Below are positions 23,340-32,417 of a stretch of 64,000 nucleotides of DNA, in pieces (positions within the stretch are counted from its first letter, which is position 1; each line of letters starts with the position of its first letter). A model generated the notes under the pieces. That model was not told the DNA's origin, made no database searches, and saw only the letters and a list, made by a program, of their open reading frames with translations. A program made the position numbers and the translations under genes. Where the stretch lies: the NCBI RefSeq assembly GCF_029714945.1, contig NZ_CP121634.1, forward strand, positions 2,253,001 through 2,317,000, given 5' to 3'. The DNA comes from Bradyrhizobium sp. CIAT3101 (lineage in GTDB: Bacteria; Pseudomonadota; Alphaproteobacteria; Rhizobiales; Xanthobacteraceae).

Positions 23340-25043
23340 ATGACTGTGATCGGTTGGCTCCAGATCATTCTTTTCTGCGTTATCATCGTCGCGCTCACCA
23401 AGCCGCTCGGCTGGTACATGACGCGCGTCTTCAACGGCGAGCGGACGTTCATGTCGCCGGTGCTGCGCCCGATCGAGGCCGGCATCTACTGGATCTCAGG
23501 CGTCGACGAGAAGCGCGAGCAGCATTGGCTGACCTACACGGTCGCCATGCTGCTGTTCCATGTCGGCGGCTTCCTCATCATCTACGGCGTGATGCGCCTG
23601 CAGGCCGTGCTGCCCTTCAATCCGGCGGGGCAGGGCGCGGTCGCCGAAGATCTCTCCTTCAACACCGCGATCTCCTTCATCACCAACACCAACTGGCAGA
23701 ACTACGGCGGCGAGAGCACGATCTCCTATCTGGTGCAGATGGTCGGCCTGACGCACCAGAATTTCCTGTCGGCGGCCACCGGCATCGCGCTCGCGGTCGC
23801 GCTGATCCGCGGCTTCTCGCGTGCCTCGGTGCGCACCGTCGGCAATTTCTGGGTCGATGTCACCCGCACGACGCTTTATGTGCTGCTGCCGATCTGCGTG
23901 GTCTACACGCTGTTCCTGATCTCGCAGGGCATGCCGCAGACGCTCGGCGATTATGTCGATGCCACCACGCTCGAAGGCGCCAAGCAGACCATCGCGGTCG
24001 GCCCGGTGGCCTCGCAGGTCGCGATCAAGATGCTGGGCACCAATGGCGGCGGCTTCTTCAATGCCAACGCCGCGCACCCCTTCGAGAACCCGACCGCGCT
24101 GTCGAACTTCGTGCAGATGCTGTCGATCTTCCTGATCGGCGCGGCCATGACCAACGTGTTCGGCCGCATGGTCGGCAACCAGCGTCAGGGCTGGGCGATC
24201 CTGGCCGTCATGGGCGTGCTGTTCGTCGCCGGCGTCGCCGTCACCTATTGGGCCGAAGCCAATGGCACCTCGACGCTGCAGGCGCTCGGCCTCACCGGCG
24301 GCAACATGGAGGGCAAGGAAGTCCGCTTCGGCATCGTGGCGTCCTCGCTGTTTGCCGTCGTCACCACCGCCGCCTCCTGCGGCGCGGTCAATGCGATGCA
24401 CGACAGCTTCACGGCGCTCGGCGGCATGATTCCGCTGATCAATATGCAGCTTGGCGAGATCATCATCGGCGGCGTCGGCGCCGGCCTCTACGGCATGCTG
24501 CTGTTCGTCGTGCTCGCGATCTTCGTCGCCGGCCTGATGGTCGGGCGCACGCCGGAATATGTCGGCAAGAAGATCGAGGCGCGCGAGGTCAAGATGGCCA
24601 TGCTCGCGATCCTGGTGCTGCCGCTGATGTATCTCGGCTGGACTGCGGTCGGCGTGGTCTATCCGGCGGCGGTTGCCTCCATGGCCAATGCCGGCCCGCA
24701 TGGCTTCACCGAGGTGCTCTACGCTTTCACCTCGGCGACCGGCAATAACGGCTCGGCGTTTGCGGGCCTCACCGGCAACACCTTGTTCTACAACCTCACG
24801 CTCGCCAGCGCGATGTTCGTCGGCCGCTTCTTCATGATCGTCCCGGCGATGGCGATCGCGGGCTCGCTGGCCGCGAAAAAATCCATTCCGCCGTCGGCGG
24901 GCACATTCCCGACCACCGGCGGGCTGTTCGTCGGTCTCGTCGTCGGCGTGATCCTGATCATCGGCGGCCTCACCTTCTTCCCGGCTCTCGCACTCGGCCC
25001 GATCGTCGAGCATCTCGCGATGAACGCCGGTAACGTCTTCTGA
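23340..25043 (+). CDS. kdpA: potassium-transporting ATPase subunit A
   Basis: 567 residues, about ten membrane helices. KdpA carries the K+ selectivity filter and binds extracellular potassium for the Kdp pump. Filter-type loops are visible: [31 protein letters not shown] and [14 protein letters not shown], all standard for KdpA. AAGGG lies ahead of the ATG. kdpB follows after 17 bases. Confidence 0.97.
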   Translation: MTVIGWLQIILFCVIIVALTKPLGWYMTRVFNGERTFMSPVLRPIEAGIYWISGVDEKREQHWLTYTVAMLLFHVGGFLIIYGVMRLQAVLPFNPAGQGAVAEDLSFNTAISFITNTNWQNYGGESTISYLVQMVGLTHQNFLSAATGIALAVALIRGFSRASVRTVGNFWVDVTRTTLYVLLPICVVYTLFLISQGMPQTLGDYVDATTLEGAKQTIAVGPVASQVAIKMLGTNGGGFFNANAAHPFENPTALSNFVQMLSIFLIGAAMTNVFGRMVGNQRQGWAILAVMGVLFVAGVAVTYWAEANGTSTLQALGLTGGNMEGKEVRFGIVASSLFAVVTTAASCGAVNAMHDSFTALGGMIPLINMQLGEIIIGGVGAGLYGMLLFVVLAIFVAGLMVGRTPEYVGKKIEAREVKMAMLAILVLPLMYLGWTAVGVVYPAAVASMANAGPHGFTEVLYAFTSATGNNGSAFAGLTGNTLFYNLTLASAMFVGRFFMIVPAMAIAGSLAAKKSIPPSAGTFPTTGGLFVGLVVGVILIIGGLTFFPALALGPIVEHLAMNAGNVF

Positions 25044-25060
25044 TTGTCGGAGTGACCTCC

Positions 25061-27175
25061 ATGGACACCATGAAACTGCAAAAACGCGCCTCCGTCTCGG
25101 CGATGCTCGATCCCAAGATCGTCGTGCCCGCGATCCGCGCGTCCTTCACCAAGCTCGATCCGCGGCTGATGATCAAGAACCCCGTGATGTTCGTGGTCGA
25201 GATCGTGGCCGCGCTCACCACCGTGATCTTCCTGCGCGACCTCGTCACGGGTGGCGCGAATCTCGGCTTCACCTTCCAGATCATCCTCTGGCTCTGGTTC
25301 ACGGTGCTGTTCGCCAATTTCGCCGAAGCCGTGGCCGAAGGGCGCGGCAAGGCGCAGGCAGATTCGCTGCGCAAGACCCGCACCGAAAGCCAGGCCAAGC
25401 TCCTGACCGGCGCGGGCCGGGACTTCAAGCTCGTGGCGGGAACGAGCCTGAAGGTCGGCGACATCGTGCTGGTCGAGGCCGGCGATACCATCCCCTCGGA
25501 CGGCGAGGTGATCGAGGGTGTCGCTTCCGTGAACGAAGCCGCCATCACCGGCGAATCCGCGCCCGTGATCCGCGAGTCCGGCGGCGACCGTTCCGCGGTG
25601 ACCGGTGGCACGCAAGTGCTGTCCGACTGGATCCGCGTCCGCATCACGGCAGCGCAAGGCTCGACCTTCATCGACCGCATGATCAAGCTGGTCGAAGGCG
25701 CCGAGCGGGCGAAGACGCCGAACGAGATCGCGCTCAATATCCTGCTGGCGGGCCTCACCATCATCTTCGTGTTCGCCACCGTCACCATTCCGAGCTACGC
25801 CGCCTATGCCGGCGGCTCGATCTCGGTCGTTGTGCTGGTCGCGCTGTTCGTGACGCTGATCCCGACCACGATCGGCGCGCTGTTGTCGGCCATCGGCATC
25901 GCCGGCATGGACCGTCTGGTCCGCTTCAACGTGCTCGCAATGTCCGGCCGTGCGGTGGAGGCCGCCGGCGACGTCGATACGCTGCTGCTCGACAAGACCG
26001 GGACCATCACCCTCGGCAATCGGCAGGCGACGGCGTTCCGTCCCGTGCGGGGCGTCAGCGAGCAGGAACTGGCTGACGCTGCCCAGCTCGCCTCGCTCGC
26101 CGACGAAACGCCGGAGGGCCGTTCTATCGTGGTGCTGGCCAAGGAGAAGTACGGCATCCGCGGCCGCGACATGGCCGAACTTGGCGCCACCTTCATCCCA
26201 TTTACGGCGCAGACCCGCATGAGCGGCGTCGATGCCGGTGGATCGTCGGTGCGCAAGGGCGCGGTCGACGCCATGCTGAACTATGTCGGCGGCGGCGCGC
26301 CGCTGGCTGTTGCCTCCGGCAATACGGCGCGCGCCATTCAGCCCGCCGGGCTCTCGGACATCGGCCGTGAAATCCAGACCATTGCGGACGAGATCTCGAA
26401 GGCCGGCGGGACGCCGCTCGCGGTCGCCAAGGATGGCAGGCTGCTCGGCGTCATCCAGCTCAAGGACATCGTCAAGGGCGGTATCCGCGAGCGCTTTGCC
26501 GAGTTGCGCCGCATGGGCATCCGCACCGTCATGATCACGGGCGACAACCCGATGACGGCGGCCGCGATCGCGGCAGAGGCGGGTGTCGACGATTTCCTGG
26601 CGCAGGCGACACCCGAGGACAAGCTCAAGCTGATCCGCGACGAGCAGGCCAAGGGCAAGCTGGTCGCCATGTGCGGCGACGGCACCAATGATGCGCCCGC
26701 GCTGGCGCAGGCCGATGTCGGCGTCGCCATGAACACCGGCACGCAGGCGGCGCGCGAGGCCGGCAACATGGTCGATCTCGATTCCAACCCGACCAAGCTG
26801 ATCGAGGTGGTCGAGATCGGCAAGCAGCTGTTGATGACGCGCGGTGCGCTGACGACCTTCTCGATCGCCAACGACGTCGCAAAATACTTCGCGATCATCC
26901 CGGCGATGTTCCTGGCGTTCTATCCGCAGCTCAACGTGCTCAACGTCATGAACCTGTCGAGTCCGCAGAGCGCCATCCTGTCGGCGATCATCTTCAACGC
27001 GCTCGTCATCATCGGGTTGATCCCGCTCGCATTGAAGGGCGTCGCCTATCGCGCGGTCGGGGCCGGTGCGCTGCTTCGGCGCAACCTGCTGGTCTACGGC
27101 CTCGGCGGCATCGTCATTCCCTTCATCGGCATCAAGGCGATCGACCTCGTCGTCGTCGCCTTGCACCTGGCCTAA
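25061..27175 (+). CDS. kdpB: potassium-transporting ATPase ATP-binding subunit B
   Basis: 704-residue P-type ATPase subunit energising the Kdp pump. The phosphorylation motif is [14 protein letters not shown] (Asp at residue 311). The actuator loop [15 protein letters not shown], the nucleotide-domain KGAVDAML and the hinge [18 protein letters not shown] are all intact, as is the [20 protein letters not shown] region. ATG 25061 has CGGAG eight bases ahead; a GTG three codons earlier is unlikely. The ~60-base gap to kdpC includes a CCCGGG...CCCGGG hairpin. Confidence 0.97.
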   Translation: MDTMKLQKRASVSAMLDPKIVVPAIRASFTKLDPRLMIKNPVMFVVEIVAALTTVIFLRDLVTGGANLGFTFQIILWLWFTVLFANFAEAVAEGRGKAQADSLRKTRTESQAKLLTGAGRDFKLVAGTSLKVGDIVLVEAGDTIPSDGEVIEGVASVNEAAITGESAPVIRESGGDRSAVTGGTQVLSDWIRVRITAAQGSTFIDRMIKLVEGAERAKTPNEIALNILLAGLTIIFVFATVTIPSYAAYAGGSISVVVLVALFVTLIPTTIGALLSAIGIAGMDRLVRFNVLAMSGRAVEAAGDVDTLLLDKTGTITLGNRQATAFRPVRGVSEQELADAAQLASLADETPEGRSIVVLAKEKYGIRGRDMAELGATFIPFTAQTRMSGVDAGGSSVRKGAVDAMLNYVGGGAPLAVASGNTARAIQPAGLSDIGREIQTIADEISKAGGTPLAVAKDGRLLGVIQLKDIVKGGIRERFAELRRMGIRTVMITGDNPMTAAAIAAEAGVDDFLAQATPEDKLKLIRDEQAKGKLVAMCGDGTNDAPALAQADVGVAMNTGTQAAREAGNMVDLDSNPTKLIEVVEIGKQLLMTRGALTTFSIANDVAKYFAIIPAMFLAFYPQLNVLNVMNLSSPQSAILSAIIFNALVIIGLIPLALKGVAYRAVGAGALLRRNLLVYGLGGIVIPFIGIKAIDLVVVALHLA

Positions 27176-27234
27176 CCGTCTTCCCGGGTTGCGCAGCGCG
27201 CGCCCGGGCCGCGACGAAGACATTGGAGATACAC

Positions 27235-27840
27235 ATGCTCAGAGAAATCCGTCCCGCCATCGTCCTCCTGCTGGTGCTCACAGCCATCACGGGCCTGGCC
27301 TATCCGCTCGCCATGACCGGCATTGCCGGCGCAATCTTCCCCGTTCAGGCGAAAGGCAGCCTGATCGAGAAGGACGGTAAGGTGGTCGGCTCCGCCCTGA
27401 TCGGCCAGGAATTCAAGGACGACAAATATTTCCACGGCCGTCCCTCGGCGACGCTTGCGCCGGACCCGAATGATGCGACCAAGACCGTATCGGCGCCCTA
27501 CAACGCCGCCAATTCGGGCGGCTCCAATCTCGGCCCGACCAGCAAGGCGCTGGCCGACCGGCTGAAGGAGGATGTGGACAAACTGAAAGCCGAGAACCCG
27601 AACGCCCCGTTGCCGGTCGATCTGGTCACGACCTCGGCCAGCGGTCTCGATCCCGATATTTCCCCCGAAGCGGCGCAATTCCAGGTGCCGCGCGTCGCGA
27701 AGGCGCGGAATATGTCGGAGGATGCGCTGAAGGCGCTCGTCGCCTCCAACACCCAGGGCCGTCTGCTCGGCCTGCTCGGCGAACCCCGGGTTAACGTTCT
27801 TGCCCTGAACCTCGCACTGGATCGTGCGTCCGCGAAGTAG
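27235..27840 (+). CDS. kdpC: potassium-transporting ATPase subunit C
   Basis: 201 residues with one N-terminal membrane helix ([21 protein letters not shown]) and a periplasmic body. Family marks are [53 protein letters not shown] and [11 protein letters not shown]. It assembles with KdpA/B and affects ATP affinity. GGAG is nine bases before the chosen ATG; an upstream in-frame TTG is part of that ribosome site. Confidence 0.95.
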   Translation: MLREIRPAIVLLLVLTAITGLAYPLAMTGIAGAIFPVQAKGSLIEKDGKVVGSALIGQEFKDDKYFHGRPSATLAPDPNDATKTVSAPYNAANSGGSNLGPTSKALADRLKEDVDKLKAENPNAPLPVDLVTTSASGLDPDISPEAAQFQVPRVAKARNMSEDALKALVASNTQGRLLGLLGEPRVNVLALNLALDRASAK

Positions 27841-27880
27841 CGCTCTAGGCTGGGAATGCCCGGATGATTATATTGGCCTG

Positions 27881-30604
27881 ATGGTTCAACAGCGCCGCGA
27901 TCCCGAACAACGTCCGTCTCCCGAGGCGCTGCTGGAAGCCGCGCGTCGGGAGGAGAGCGCGAGCGGCAAGCTGAAAATCTTCGTCGGCGCCGCCCCCGGC
28001 GTCGGCAAGACTTACGAGATGCTGCAAAGCGCCCATGCCAGGCGCAAGGCCGGCATCGATGTCGTGGTCGGCTTCGTCGAAACCCATGGCCGCGCCGAGA
28101 CCGAAGCGCTGGTGCGCGGGCTTGAACTGGTCCCGCGCAAGCGGCTCGAGTACCGCGGCCAGATCGTCGAGGAGATGGACCTCGACGCGGTGATCGCACG
28201 GCGCCCGAAGATCGCCTTGGTCGACGAGCTTGCTCACACCAATGCAGCCGGCAGTCGTCACCCAAAACGCTATCTCGACGTCGAGGAGCTGCTCTCCCAC
28301 GGCATCGACGTCTACACCGCCGTCAACATCCAGCACATCGAGAGCCTGAACGACGTCGTCGCGCAGATCACCCATGTGCGGGTGCGCGAGACCGTACCGG
28401 ATTCGATCTTCGATCGCGCCGATGCGATCGAGCTGATCGACCTCACGCCCGACGATCTGATCCAGCGCCTGCGCGAGGGCAAGGTCTACGTCCCCAAGCA
28501 GGCCGAGCGGGCGCTGGAGCATTATTTCTCGCCGGGCAATCTGACCGCACTGCGCGAGCTCGCGTTGCGGCGGACCGCCGAGCGGGTCGATGAGCAGCTG
28601 CTCACGCATATGCAGGCGAACGCCATCGCGGGCCCCTGGGCTGCGGGCGAGCGCATCCTCGTCTGCGTCAGCGAGGACCCGCGTGCGGCCGGCCTCGTGC
28701 GCTACACCAAGCGGCTGGCCGACCGGCTGCATGCACCGTTCACCGCGATCTCGATCGAGACGCGGCGCTCGCTTCAGCTCTCCGACCAGGAACGCGACCG
28801 GCTGGCCGACACGCTGCGGCTCGCGGAATCGCTCGGCGGCGAAGCGCTGACGATCCCTGCGGTCGGCCGCCGCATCGCCGACGACGTCATCAATTTCGCG
28901 CAAGGCAACAACGTCACCCAGATCGTGATCGGCAAGTCGACGCGCTCGCGCTGGTTCGAGATGGCGCGCGGCTCGGTCGTGCATGATCTGGTGCGCCGCG
29001 CCGGCAATATCAGCGTTCACGTCATTCCCGGCGACGAGCTGCCGGACGAGGCTGCGCCGAAGGCGGCGGTGCAGACCGCTGCGCGGTCCGAGCCGTTCAA
29101 TCCGCTGCCCTATCTGAAGTCGCTGGGCATCGTGCTGGTCGGCCTCGGCGCCGCGGTTCTGCTGCAGCCGCGCTTCGGCATCGAGAACGTGGATCTCGTG
29201 CTGCTCACCGCCGTGGTGGCCGTCGCGGTGCGCTACGGCTTGTGGCCGTCGCTGCTCGCGAGCTTGGCTGCCTCGCTCGCCTATAATTTCTTCTTCCTGC
29301 CGCCGGTCTACACCTTCACCATCACGGACCCGACCAACGTCGCGGCGTTCTTCTTCTTCATGCTGATCGCGATCCTGGTGTCGAATGTCGCGGCGCGCGT
29401 GCGTACGCAGGCCGACACCGCGATCGGCCGCATCCGCACGACCGAGCAGCTCTATGCTTTCAGCCGCAAGCTTGCCGGCACCGCCACGCTCGACGACGTG
29501 CTGTGGGCGTCGGCCTATCAGATTGCGCTGATGCTGAAGGTCCGTGTCGTGCTGCTGCTGCCGGAAGACGGGCTTTTGACGGTGAAATCCGGCTATCCGC
29601 CGGAGGACCAGCTCGACCAGGCCGATCTTGCCGCCGCGAATTGGGCCTGGAGCAATGACCGCTCCGCCGGCCGCGGTTCGGATACGCTGCCGGGCGCCAA
29701 GCGCCTGTTCCTGCCGATGCGCACCGGGCGCGGCCCGATCGGCGTGATCGGCATCGACAATGACCGCACCGGCCCGCTGCTGACGCCGGACCAGCGCCGT
29801 CTATTGGACGCGCTGGTGGACCAGGGTGCGCTCGCGATCGAGCGCGTGCTGCTGGTCGAGGACATGGACCGGGTCAAGCGTACCGTCGAATCCGAGCGGC
29901 TGCGCTCCGCGCTGTTGACATCGATCTCGCACGATCTGAAGACGCCGCTCGCCTCCGTGCTGGGCGCGGCTTCGACCATGCGCGATCTCGCCGGCGCGCT
30001 GTCCGATACCGAGAAGCGCGATCTGCTTGCAACCGTCATCGACGAATCCGAGCGGCTCAACCGTTTCATCGCCAATTTGCTCGACATGACCAAGCTCGAA
30101 TCCGGCGCCATCGTGCCCAACACGGCGCTGCACGATCTCGGCGAGATCGTCGGCAGCGCGCTGCGTCGGGCATCGAAAATCCTCACTGCGCACAAGGTCG
30201 AGCTGGTGCTGGCCGCCGATCTGCCGATGCTCGAGCTCGATGCCGTGCTGTTCGAACAGGTGCTGTTCAACCTGCTCGACAATGCCGCGAAATATTCGCC
30301 GCCCGAGACCACGATTGCGATCAAGAGCCGGCGCGAGCGCGATCAGGTGGTGCTGGAGGTCGCCGACGAGGGCGCCGGCATTCCGCCCGACGAGCTCGAA
30401 AGCGTGTTCGACAAGTTCTATCGCGTGCAGAAGGGCGATCATGTCCGTCCCGGCACCGGCCTCGGGCTTGCCATCTCGCGCGGCTTCGTCGAGGCAATGC
30501 GCGGCACGATTTCGGCCGCCAACCGCAGCGACCGGAGCGGCGCGGTCCTCACCATCCGTCTGCCCGTTCCGGCGCAGACCCACGCATTGGATACCGCCGC
30601 ATGA
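27881..30604 (+). CDS. kdpD: osmosensitive K+ channel histidine kinase
   Basis: 907 residues, inner membrane. Order: KdpD N-terminal domain with Walker A GAAPGVGKTYEM (about 35-46) and a second nucleotide motif region, a universal-stress-protein-like part (about 240-370), a four-helix DUF4118 membrane block (about 410-510), a GAF-like part, HisKA with the phospho-acceptor His684 in SISHDLKTPLASVLG, and an ATPase domain (LLDNAAKYSPP; GTGLGLAISRGF). It senses low K+/osmotic state and phosphorylates KdpE. The start is placed 40 bases after kdpC; the ribosome site is weak. The stop overlaps kdpE. Confidence 0.96.
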   Translation: MVQQRRDPEQRPSPEALLEAARREESASGKLKIFVGAAPGVGKTYEMLQSAHARRKAGIDVVVGFVETHGRAETEALVRGLELVPRKRLEYRGQIVEEMDLDAVIARRPKIALVDELAHTNAAGSRHPKRYLDVEELLSHGIDVYTAVNIQHIESLNDVVAQITHVRVRETVPDSIFDRADAIELIDLTPDDLIQRLREGKVYVPKQAERALEHYFSPGNLTALRELALRRTAERVDEQLLTHMQANAIAGPWAAGERILVCVSEDPRAAGLVRYTKRLADRLHAPFTAISIETRRSLQLSDQERDRLADTLRLAESLGGEALTIPAVGRRIADDVINFAQGNNVTQIVIGKSTRSRWFEMARGSVVHDLVRRAGNISVHVIPGDELPDEAAPKAAVQTAARSEPFNPLPYLKSLGIVLVGLGAAVLLQPRFGIENVDLVLLTAVVAVAVRYGLWPSLLASLAASLAYNFFFLPPVYTFTITDPTNVAAFFFFMLIAILVSNVAARVRTQADTAIGRIRTTEQLYAFSRKLAGTATLDDVLWASAYQIALMLKVRVVLLLPEDGLLTVKSGYPPEDQLDQADLAAANWAWSNDRSAGRGSDTLPGAKRLFLPMRTGRGPIGVIGIDNDRTGPLLTPDQRRLLDALVDQGALAIERVLLVEDMDRVKRTVESERLRSALLTSISHDLKTPLASVLGAASTMRDLAGALSDTEKRDLLATVIDESERLNRFIANLLDMTKLESGAIVPNTALHDLGEIVGSALRRASKILTAHKVELVLAADLPMLELDAVLFEQVLFNLLDNAAKYSPPETTIAIKSRRERDQVVLEVADEGAGIPPDELESVFDKFYRVQKGDHVRPGTGLGLAISRGFVEAMRGTISAANRSDRSGAVLTIRLPVPAQTHALDTAA

Positions 30605-31290
30605 GTGCTGCCCCGATCAAGGTTTTGGTGATCGACGACGAGCCGCCGATCCGCAAATTGCTGCGGATGGGGCTTTCGACGCAGGGCTACGAGATTCTGG
30701 AGGCGTCGAACGGCAAGATTGCGCTGGAGAAGCTCACCGAAGATCCCGCGCTGATCATCCTCGATCTCGGCCTGCCGGATATCCAGGGCCATGAGCTGTT
30801 GCGCACCATCCGCGCTCGCAATGAGAACGTTCCGATCGTGGTGCTGTCGAGCCGCGGCGACGAGGCCGGCAAGGTGCAGGCGCTCGATCTCGGTGCCGAC
30901 GATTATCTGACCAAGCCGTTCGGCATGGACGAGTTGCTGGCGCGCCTGCGCGCCGCGTTGCGGCACCAGCTGCAGGTGCAGGGCGAACGCCCGGTCTTCC
31001 GCACCGGCGATCTCTCCGTCGATCTCGTGCGCCGCATCGTCAAGCTCGGCGAGCGCGACGTCAAACTCTCGCCGAAGGAATACGACCTTCTGCGCGTGCT
31101 GGTGCAGCACGCCGGCAAGGTGCTGACCCACAGATTTTTGCTCAAGGAGCTCTGGGACGAGCTGACCGACGCGCAATATCTCCGCGTCTATGTCCGCCAG
31201 CTTCGCCAGAAGATCGAAGCCGATCCGGAGCGGCCGCAATATGTGCTGACGGAGACGGGGATCGGGTACCGGCTCAAGGCTGGGGATTGA
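30601..31290 (+). CDS. kdpE: KDP operon response regulator
   Basis: 229 residues. N-terminal receiver domain (acidic pocket IDDE near 11-14, phospho-acceptor D55 in LIILDLGLPD, LTKPF) and C-terminal winged-helix OmpR-type DNA-binding domain (LSPKEYDLLRVLVQHAGKVLTH, YVRQLRQKIE). The start ATGA overlaps the kdpD stop by four bases, so kinase and regulator are made together. It should activate the kdp operon. A long inverted repeat follows 11 bases after the stop. Confidence 0.97.
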   Translation: MSAAPIKVLVIDDEPPIRKLLRMGLSTQGYEILEASNGKIALEKLTEDPALIILDLGLPDIQGHELLRTIRARNENVPIVVLSSRGDEAGKVQALDLGADDYLTKPFGMDELLARLRAALRHQLQVQGERPVFRTGDLSVDLVRRIVKLGERDVKLSPKEYDLLRVLVQHAGKVLTHRFLLKELWDELTDAQYLRVYVRQLRQKIEADPERPQYVLTETGIGYRLKAGD

Positions 31291-31301
31291 GACTCAGATC
31301 T

Positions 31302-31387
31302 GTAGGATGGGTAGAGCGCAGTGAAACCCATCATCCCTCGGCGCCTGAAGATGCGTGATGGGTTTCGCTGCGCTCTACCCATCCTAC
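31302..31387. repeat. long inverted repeat between kdpE and ku
   Basis: Two 32-base arms (31302-31333 and 31356-31387) pair with a single mismatch around a 22-base spacer; the arms start GTAGGATGGGTAGAGCGC. This is a typical Bradyrhizobium 'GTAGGATGGGTAGAGC' intergenic palindrome. Set between convergent genes, it can act as a two-way terminator for kdpE and ku. Confidence 0.85.
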
Positions 31388-31413
31388 GACGCTCACATTA
31401 GTGACGGCGTAAA

Positions 31414-32298
31414 TCACCCCGCCTTCCTCTGCCGCGCCGTCGACCGCTGCGTCTTCTTCGCAGCCCGCTGCCGCCTCGTCACCCGGCGCGCATGCGACTT
31501 CGCTGCCGCCTTCTTCCCGCCACGTCCCTTCAGGCTCTGCTTCAGCGCATCCATCAGGCTGACGACGTTGCTCGGGCGTTCCTCTCGCTCCGGTAACGCG
31601 ATCGTCTTGCCGCTGGCCTTGCGCTTCACCAGGGTCTTCAGGGCCGTCTCGTACTCGTCCTTGAACTTGCTCGGGTCGAAGTGGGCGGCCTTGGTGTGCA
31701 GGATGTGCCCTGCGAGCTCGACCATGTCCTTGGTGATTTTCGGGCTTTTGATGTCGTCGAAGAACTCGTCCGCGTCACGCAGCTCGTAGGGAAAGCGCAA
31801 GGTCGTACCGAGCAGGCCCTTGCCGAGCGGCTCGATCGCGATGATGTGCTCCCGATTGGTCAGCACGATCTTTGCGAGCGCCACGCGGTCCTGATCCTTC
31901 ATGGCGTCGCGGATCACGGCAAACGCATCCGCCGCGGCCTTGCCTTCGGGCGCGATGTAATAGGGGTGGTTGAGGTAGCGCTGGTCGATCTCCTCGCTCG
32001 GCACGAAGCTTTCGATGTCGATGGTGTGGTTGCTCTCGATCTGCACCGCCTCGAGCTCCTCCGGCTCGATCTCGACATATCTGCCCTTGCGGAGCTCGTA
32101 GCCGCGTCCCTTCTGGTCGCTCTCGACGACATCGCCGGTCTCGGAATCCACCATCTGCTGCTTGAGCCGATTGCCGGTCTCGCGATTGATCATGTGAAAG
32201 CGGGTCTTCTCGGCCGTCGTGGTCGCGGGGTAGAGCACGACCGGGCAGCTGACCAGCGACAGCTTCAACGTTCCCTTCCAATAGGCGCGCGGGGCCAT
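31414..32298 (-). CDS. ku: non-homologous end-joining protein Ku
   Basis: 294 residues. Homodimeric Ku rings bind broken DNA ends and recruit LigD. It begins MAPRAYWKGTLKLSLVSCPV, the standard Ku start, with HMINRETGNRLKQQMVDSE and YYIAPEGKAAADAFAVI in the ring domain. The C-terminus is a Lys/Arg/Ala-rich tail (GKKAAAKSHARRVTRRQRAA) of the kind that aids DNA binding. GGAG is just ahead of the ATG; an in-frame ATG seven codons upstream is unlikely. Divergent from ligD across 119 bases. Confidence 0.97.
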   Translation of the reverse strand: MAPRAYWKGTLKLSLVSCPVVLYPATTTAEKTRFHMINRETGNRLKQQMVDSETGDVVESDQKGRGYELRKGRYVEIEPEELEAVQIESNHTIDIESFVPSEEIDQRYLNHPYYIAPEGKAAADAFAVIRDAMKDQDRVALAKIVLTNREHIIAIEPLGKGLLGTTLRFPYELRDADEFFDDIKSPKITKDMVELAGHILHTKAAHFDPSKFKDEYETALKTLVKRKASGKTIALPEREERPSNVVSLMDALKQSLKGRGGKKAAAKSHARRVTRRQRAAKKTQRSTARQRKAG

Positions 32299-32328
32299 TC
32301 CATTCTCCAGTGATTTCAAGGCTTTTCA

Positions 32329-32361
32329 GGAACTCCAACCGGGCCCCCGGGTTTTGGTTCC
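32329..32361. promoter_or_regulatory. palindromic GGAAC element in the ku/ligD gap, candidate bidirectional stress promoter
   Basis: A 33-bp imperfect palindrome bounded by GGAAC on each strand. Rightward it reads GGAAC-N16-GGTT; leftward it also reads GGAAC-N16-GGTT. The EcfG general-stress consensus is GGAAC-N16/17-CGTT, so both directions are one base off in the -10. The ligD start is 57 bases right of the palindrome and the ku start 31 bases left of it. It could equally be a regulator-binding site. Confidence 0.45.
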
Positions 32362-32417
32362 GATGGAGACTTTTGCCGTGATAGGCTTCAAAGCGACGAG
32401 AGAATGCGGGACCGGTC

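Noticed and set aside
24788..27223. Very long open frame antisense to kdpA/kdpB on the minus strand
   Set aside because: High-GC third positions keep antisense frames open. The product is low-complexity (Asp/Arg/His-rich) and fully overlaps well-conserved kdp genes. The same holds for long antisense frames over fliC-flgL, the HAD gene, treS and tal-pgi.
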